From assembly GCA_003250975.1 (NCBI GenBank), contig QKIY01000035.1:62001-126000 (forward strand): a DNA stretch of 64,000 nt. The letters run 5' to 3'. The position numbers and the translations under genes are program-made. Positions 59,015 through 64,000 of this stretch are shown one piece after another. Source of the stretch: Gammaproteobacteria bacterium (GTDB lineage Bacteria; Pseudomonadota; Gammaproteobacteria; Eutrophobiales; Eutrophobiaceae). Under the pieces are notes generated by a model that saw nothing but the letters and a program-made list of their open reading frames with translations, was not told where the DNA came from and did not search any database. Numbering within the stretch: position 1 is the stretch's first letter; every line of letters starts with the position of its first letter.

Positions 59015-60352
59015 CTAATCAAACTGTTTTATCTTTTCCTGCCAGTCATTGGCCAGACTCAATATGGCCTCCTGGTTGATAGTCAGTAATTGCCGTTCCT
59101 TCAGCAATTGTTTGCCTGCCACCCAGACATCGGTGACCTGGTTGCGGCCGGCTGAGTAGATTATCTGCGAGATGGGGTGAAATACGGGTGTCGTTTCCGG
59201 CACCGAAAGATCAATTGCAACAATATCGGCTGCCTTGCCTGGTTTGAGTGAGCCGGTTTTTTCGGCAATACCCAATGCCTTGGCGCCGTTCAATGTGGCC
59301 ATCTCAAGGACCTTATGTGCGGCCAGCGCGCTACTGTTGCCGGCCACGCACTTGCCAAGCAATGCCGCCGTGCGCATCTCACACATCATGTCCAGGTCAT
59401 TATTGCTGGCTGCGCCATCAGTCCCCAGTGTGGTATTCACGCCGGCCTCCTGCAGGGAATGGACCGGGCAAAATCCGCTGGCGAGTTTCAGGTTGGATTC
59501 CGGACAATGTACGACATTGACCCCATATTTTGCGATCAGGGCGATCTCGTCATCCTGCAACTGGGTCATGTGGACGGCCAACAGACGTTCATTGACCAGT
59601 CCCAGGTCGTGCAGACGTTGCAGGGGGCGTTTACCATGCTGTTCCAGACTTTGCAGGACTTCATCCTTGGTCTCATTTACATGTATGTGGATAGGCACAT
59701 TGATCTCTTCAGCGATCACACTGATGCGTTGTAAGGGATTATCTGAAACGGTATAAGGGGCGTGGGGTGCAAAGGCTGCTGTGACCAGGGGGCTGTATCT
59801 GAACTTGTCATGGACCTCAACACCCTTGCGGATGTAATCATCGGCGTCCTTCGCCCATACAGTGGGGAAATCAAACACAATCAGGCCAATAACGGCACGC
59901 ATACCACATTCAGCAGAGACCTCGGCCACCCGGTCAGGGAAAAAGTACATATCATTAAAACAGGTGGTGCCACTGCGGATCATCTCCGCAATCGCCAGTT
60001 GGGTTCCTTCACGCACAAACTCCGCATCGACCCAGCGTTGTTCCGCGGGCCAGATGTGATAATTTAACCAGTCCATCAATGGCAGATCATCTGCAAGCCC
60101 GCGGAACAGGCTCATTGCGGCATGTGTATGGCTGTTTATCAGTCCCGGGATGATGGCATGACAATCAAGATTGTATTCATCGAGCGCGGAATACTTTTCC
60201 CTTGACCGGGCAGTGGGAAGAAGATCAAGAATGTCACCATCAGTAATGGCAATGGAATAATCTTCGTAGATCATTCCCGCGGGCTCAACGGGGATGATCC
60301 AGCGCGCGTGGATGAGAGTATCAATATTCACCGCCGGAGATCGCCTGTCCAT
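59015..60352 (-). CDS. mtaD: 5-methylthioadenosine/S-adenosylhomocysteine deaminase
   Basis: This metal-dependent amidohydrolase of the TRZ/ATZ group has 445 residues. Metal ligands are in INSHTHAAMSLFRG, HIHVNETKDE, and GTDGAASNNDLDMM. It deaminates MTA and/or SAH to the inosine forms, the first step of the deamination route of methionine salvage known in Pseudomonas. It is divergent from mtnA, 71 bp apart, and the mtaD-mtnA-gyrA neighbourhood is shared with Pseudomonas, which supports MTA as substrate. Confidence 0.9.
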   Translation of the reverse strand: MDRRSPAVNIDTLIHARWIIPVEPAGMIYEDYSIAITDGDILDLLPTARSREKYSALDEYNLDCHAIIPGLINSHTHAAMSLFRGLADDLPLMDWLNYHIWPAEQRWVDAEFVREGTQLAIAEMIRSGTTCFNDMYFFPDRVAEVSAECGMRAVIGLIVFDFPTVWAKDADDYIRKGVEVHDKFRYSPLVTAAFAPHAPYTVSDNPLQRISVIAEEINVPIHIHVNETKDEVLQSLEQHGKRPLQRLHDLGLVNERLLAVHMTQLQDDEIALIAKYGVNVVHCPESNLKLASGFCPVHSLQEAGVNTTLGTDGAASNNDLDMMCEMRTAALLGKCVAGNSSALAAHKVLEMATLNGAKALGIAEKTGSLKPGKAADIVAIDLSVPETTPVFHPISQIIYSAGRNQVTDVWVAGKQLLKERQLLTINQEAILSLANDWQEKIKQFD

Positions 60353-60423
60353 TCGAATTAATATTTGCTTGTTGTTAACAGATTATTCATTGTACGCAAA
60401 AAACAGTTTGAGGAGACACTAGT

Positions 60424-61476
60424 TTGTCGGAAACATCAGCGAGTCCGTTTGATAATGTCAGGGCAGTCACCTGGAATGACGGCCGACTGCAATTGCTGGA
60501 TCAACGCAGGCTACCCGACAGGGCGGTATATCTTGAATACCAGGATCCAATTGATGTTGCCGACGCTATTCGGGACATGGTGGTCCGCGGTGCCCCGGCC
60601 ATCGGCATTACCGCTGCCTATGCTGTGGTTCTGGCGGCGAAACAGGCCTACCTCGAGGGTGCGGATAAATGGCGTATTCTGATAGAGGCGGCGATGGAGA
60701 AACTGGCGGCTGCCAGGCCCACGGCAGTGAACCTGCATTGGGCCCTGAAACGCATGCAGGCCTTGTTCCCCGGGATCGAGGGCGATCCGGAACCGGTATT
60801 ACTCGCCGCCGCCCGGGCCATCCATGATGAGGACATCGCGGCCAATCAGGCCATGGGCAAGGCGGGAGCCGCCTTGTTGGGTGAGAGCAAGGCTGTTTTG
60901 ACACACTGTAATACCGGTTCACTGGCAACCGGCGGTTTTGGTACCGCGCTCGGTGTTATACGCGCGGCGCGTCAGGCCGGGTACCTGGAAATGGTGTATG
61001 TTGATGAGACCCGTCCCTGGCTACAGGGAAGCAGACTTACGGCCTGGGAATTGATGCAGGATAAAATCCCGGTGACATTGCTTACCGACAGCGCAGCTGG
61101 TTACCTGATGAGTCAGGGGAGCATCCAGTGGGTTATTGTGGGTGCCGACAGGGTTGCCGCCAATGGTGATGTGGCCAACAAGATTGGGACCTATGGGCTG
61201 GCCGTAGCGGCCAGGCATCATGCCGTCAAAATGATGGTTGTGGCACCCTGTTCAAGCTTTGATTTGGACACACCAAGCGGTGATCTTATCCCTGTTGAAG
61301 ATCGTGGTCCGGATGAAATATTGCAATTTAATGGCAGGCAGATTGCGCCAGGCGGAGTCCCGGCCTGGAACCCCGTATTTGATATCACCCCGGCGGCCTT
61401 GATAGATGTGATCGTGACCGAAAAAGGCGTAATTGAAACACCTGACAGGCAGAAGATAGCCGCGGTGTTGGCCTAA
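60424..61476 (+). CDS. mtnA: methylthioribose-1-phosphate isomerase MtnA
   Basis: MtnA isomerises 5-methylthioribose 1-phosphate to the ribulose form in methionine salvage. The start is a TTG at 60424 with GAGGAGA eight bases upstream. The 350-residue protein has IRDMVVRGAPAIGITAAYAV, LTHCNTGSLATGGFGTALGV with the catalytic Cys, VDETRPWLQGSRLTAWEL, VGADRVAANGDVANKIGT with the catalytic Asp, and PAWNPVFDITP. It is divergent from mtaD and precedes gyrA. Confidence 0.95.
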   Translation: MSETSASPFDNVRAVTWNDGRLQLLDQRRLPDRAVYLEYQDPIDVADAIRDMVVRGAPAIGITAAYAVVLAAKQAYLEGADKWRILIEAAMEKLAAARPTAVNLHWALKRMQALFPGIEGDPEPVLLAAARAIHDEDIAANQAMGKAGAALLGESKAVLTHCNTGSLATGGFGTALGVIRAARQAGYLEMVYVDETRPWLQGSRLTAWELMQDKIPVTLLTDSAAGYLMSQGSIQWVIVGADRVAANGDVANKIGTYGLAVAARHHAVKMMVVAPCSSFDLDTPSGDLIPVEDRGPDEILQFNGRQIAPGGVPAWNPVFDITPAALIDVIVTEKGVIETPDRQKIAAVLA

Positions 61477-61598
61477 TCAGTGAGCCCTGTCCCATCATCA
61501 ATTTTCCTATAGTCACTGCCACTGTTGTGGTAAAATTATCTGCTTTGTGAACAGGTAAATATAAGGACCCCGCTGGTTGTTAAACTTGCTGATTTTGT

Positions 61599-64000
61599 AT
61601 GTCTGAAACTGAATTCGCCCGCTCTGTAAACCCCGTTAATATCGAAGATGAAATGAGGCAATCCTATATGGATTACGCCATGAGCGTGATCATAGGACGT
61701 GCCCTGCCGGATGTGCGTGACGGCCTTAAACCGGTGCATCGACGCGTGCTTTACGCCATGAACGAGATGGGCAATGACTGGAACAAGCCATTCAAGAAAT
61801 CAGCCCGTATCGTCGGTGACGTTATCGGTAAATACCATCCCCACGGTGATACGGCCGTCTATGACACCATTGTCAGGATGGCCCAGCCGTTTTCCCTGCG
61901 TTACACCCTCGTGGATGGCCAGGGCAATTTCGGATCGGTCGATGGCGACGCTCCTGCGGCCATGCGTTACACCGAAGTGCGTATGTCGCGCATCGCCCAC
62001 GAATTACTCTCCGATCTGGACAAGGAGACGGTTGATTTCATTCCCAATTACGATGGCGCAGAAAAGGAACCTACCGTATTACCGGCCCGCATACCAAACC
62101 TGCTGGTCAACGGATCCAGCGGTATCGCCGTGGGCATGGCGACAAATATACCGCCACATAACCTGACAGAGGTGATCAATGCCTGCATGGCACTGATTGA
62201 TAATCCGGCCATTCAGATAGCTGAACTGATTCAGCATATACCGGGGCCCGATTTCCCTACAGCCGGCATCATCAACGGCTCGAAAGGGATTCATGAAGCC
62301 TACCTGACGGGCCGTGGGCGTATTTACATGCGCGCCCGTACCGGGATAGAAACTGATGAGGCAAAGGGGCAACACACTATTATCGTCAAGGAACTGCCTT
62401 ACCAGGTAAACAAGGCCCGCCTAATGGAAAAGATTGCTGAACTGGTCAAGGACAAAAAGATAACCGGGATCCGCGAACTTCGCGATGAGTCTGACAAGGA
62501 CGGTATGCGCATGGTTATTGAACTGCGCCGTGGTGAGGTGCCGGAAGTTATCCTGAATAACCTCTACCAGCATACCCAGATGCAGAATGTCTTCGGCATC
62601 AATATCGTCGCCCTCGAGAATGGCCAACCGCGTTTATTAAATCTCAAGGACCTGCTGGAAGCATTCGTCCGCCACCGCCGTGAAGTCGTCTCCCGGCGCA
62701 CGATCTTTGAACTGCGCAAGGCGCGTGCCAGGGCCCATGTCCTCGAAGGCCTGGCCGTGGCCCTGGCAAATATTGACCCCGTCATTGCACTAATCAAGGC
62801 GTCACCAACACCTGTCGAGGCCAAGCAAAAACTGCTGGAACCCGTATGGCAGTCCGGCGTAGTGACTGAAATGTTGAAGCGCTCGGGCGCCGATGCGTCT
62901 CGGCCCGATGGACTGGGTGAACAGTATGGGTTGACCGATGACGGTTACCGCCTGTCAGAAACCCAGGCCCAGGCGATCCTGGACCTGAAACTGCAGCGTC
63001 TGACCGGACTGGAACAGGACAAGATCATCAAGGAATATGGTGACCTACTGGAGACTATCGAGGACCTGATGGATATCCTAGCCCGTCCAGAACGTCTGAT
63101 GCAGGTCATACGGGACGAACTCATTGATATTCGTGAGCGCTACGGTGATGTACGGCATACGGAGATCATCGAAGATCAGCACGACCTGAGCATGGAAGAC
63201 CTGATTACGGAAGAGGACGTGGTTGTCACGTTGTCGCATGCGGGTTATGCCAAATCACAGCCGCTAGATGTCTATCGTGCCCAACGCCGGGGCGGGAGGG
63301 GCAAGTCAGCCACCAATATGAAAGATGAGGACTTCATCGACAAACTCTTTATCGCTAATACCCATGACACGGTGTTATGTTTTTCCAGCAAGGGCAAAGT
63401 CTACTGGCTCAAGGTCTACCAGTTCCCACAGGCCAGCCGGGCAGCACGTGGCAAGCCCATCGTTAACCTGCTGCCCCTGGAAGAAGGTGAACGGATCAAT
63501 GCCGTCCTGCCGATCCGGGAATTCAGTGATAATTATTACGTGTTTATGGCAACGGCTGATGGCACGGTAAAGAAATGCCGGCTGACGGATTTTTCCCGAC
63601 CGAGGCCCAGCGGGATTCGCGCTATTGAACTGCATGGTGATAATCAACTCATCGGGGTTGAAGTGACGGATGGAGCACATGATGTCATGTTGTTTACCGA
63701 TGCCGGCAAGGCCGTGCGTTTCCATGAAAACGAGGTTCGCCCAATGGGAAGAACTGCCAGAGGTGTGCGTGGTATACGGCTCGCTGCAGGACAACGTGTG
63801 ATCTCTCTAATCATTGTCACGGATGAGGAAAGCACCGTGCTTACTGCGACGGCAAACGGTTATGGAAAACGTTCCCCCATAAGTGAGTATGTAGTCAAGG
63901 GGCGTGGAGGCATTGGTGTAATATCCATCCAGACGACCGAGCGAAATGGCAAGGTCGTCGGCGCTGTCGCCGTTAATGAAGATGATGAGATCATGCTGAT
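61599..64000 (+). CDS. gyrA: DNA gyrase subunit A, 3' end beyond the window
   Basis: GyrA forms the DNA-breaking part of gyrase. The frame opens at ATG 61599 and is still open at 64000, about 800 codons of an expected 850-900. [31 protein letters not shown] and [16 protein letters not shown] are present, the active-site tyrosine lies in [11 protein letters not shown], and C-terminal beta-pinwheel repeats follow, with the GyrA box QRRGGRGKS. The residue equivalent to E. coli Ser83 is Thr85, as is natural in Pseudomonas aeruginosa; Asp89 matches Asp87. Confidence 0.97.
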   Translation, partial: MSETEFARSVNPVNIEDEMRQSYMDYAMSVIIGRALPDVRDGLKPVHRRVLYAMNEMGNDWNKPFKKSARIVGDVIGKYHPHGDTAVYDTIVRMAQPFSLRYTLVDGQGNFGSVDGDAPAAMRYTEVRMSRIAHELLSDLDKETVDFIPNYDGAEKEPTVLPARIPNLLVNGSSGIAVGMATNIPPHNLTEVINACMALIDNPAIQIAELIQHIPGPDFPTAGIINGSKGIHEAYLTGRGRIYMRARTGIETDEAKGQHTIIVKELPYQVNKARLMEKIAELVKDKKITGIRELRDESDKDGMRMVIELRRGEVPEVILNNLYQHTQMQNVFGINIVALENGQPRLLNLKDLLEAFVRHRREVVSRRTIFELRKARARAHVLEGLAVALANIDPVIALIKASPTPVEAKQKLLEPVWQSGVVTEMLKRSGADASRPDGLGEQYGLTDDGYRLSETQAQAILDLKLQRLTGLEQDKIIKEYGDLLETIEDLMDILARPERLMQVIRDELIDIRERYGDVRHTEIIEDQHDLSMEDLITEEDVVVTLSHAGYAKSQPLDVYRAQRRGGRGKSATNMKDEDFIDKLFIANTHDTVLCFSSKGKVYWLKVYQFPQASRAARGKPIVNLLPLEEGERINAVLPIREFSDNYYVFMATADGTVKKCRLTDFSRPRPSGIRAIELHGDNQLIGVEVTDGAHDVMLFTDAGKAVRFHENEVRPMGRTARGVRGIRLAAGQRVISLIIVTDEESTVLTATANGYGKRSPISEYVVKGRGGIGVISIQTTERNGKVVGAVAVNEDDEIML

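Overview
The window is a stretch of chromosome from a gammaproteobacterium. This is inferred from gene content and order, since no rRNA or other marker gene is present. The left part keeps the classical order fimV-truA-trpF-trpB-trpA-accD-folC-dedD/SPOR-cvpA-purF. The middle keeps pyrG-kdsA-eno-ftsB-ispD-ispF, and the right end has mtaD/mtnA beside gyrA. The window looks chromosomal throughout. I saw no transposase, integrase, phage gene, CRISPR array, tRNA or rRNA.

Layout: 1-12.2 kb holds the fimV-to-purF housekeeping run. 12.2-19.3 kb is an accessory block between purF and metZ: a small hypothetical gene, two DUF1631-like proteins, an orphan pseudopilin behind a perfect CRP-type palindrome, a small membrane protein, and aceK-icd on the minus strand. 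19.4-20.8 kb holds metZ behind what I read as a SAM-II riboswitch with an intrinsic terminator and a visible antiterminator pairing. 21.1-28.1 kb is a serine-cycle operon: a 47-codon remnant resembling serine-glyoxylate aminotransferase, then mcl-mtkA-mtkB-hydroxypyruvate reductase-ppc. 28.3-33.7 kb holds a secreted alpha/beta hydrolase behind a sigma54-like promoter, a DUF1223 protein, a molbindin, fhs, a CBS-domain gene fragment and an EamA transporter. 34.0-39.3 kb is the pyrG-ispF run. 39.4-44.3 kb is an rpf (DSF) quorum-sensing locus: rpfF, a fatty acid desaturase and a convergent rpfC. 44.3-53.4 kb is a minus-strand run: smr, purL, a secretin-domain protein, a DUF7931-like protein, a GNAT, roxA and purB. 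53.5-64 kb holds an aldo/keto reductase, a 1-Cys peroxiredoxin, pyrC, rnt, a PTS enzyme I-like gene, mtaD, mtnA and gyrA, which runs off the end.

How the parts fit: fhs supplies formyl-tetrahydrofolate. Hydroxypyruvate reductase, PEP carboxylase, malate thiokinase and malyl-CoA lyase form the second half of the serine cycle, which regenerates glyoxylate. The organism therefore probably assimilates C1 units, as a methylotroph or formate user, although no methanol, methane or methylamine oxidation gene lies in the window. AceK and its target isocitrate dehydrogenase sit about 2 kb away and could divide carbon between the TCA cycle and glyoxylate metabolism. MetZ, the SAM riboswitch, MtaD and MtnA belong to methionine/SAM synthesis and salvage.

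The most interesting items are the SAM-II attenuator of metZ, the internally deleted sgaA-like mini-gene heading the serine-cycle operon, a PEP carboxylase whose C-terminus lacks the usual inhibitor-site Asn, and the DSF locus with an embedded desaturase and three dyads upstream of rpfF.
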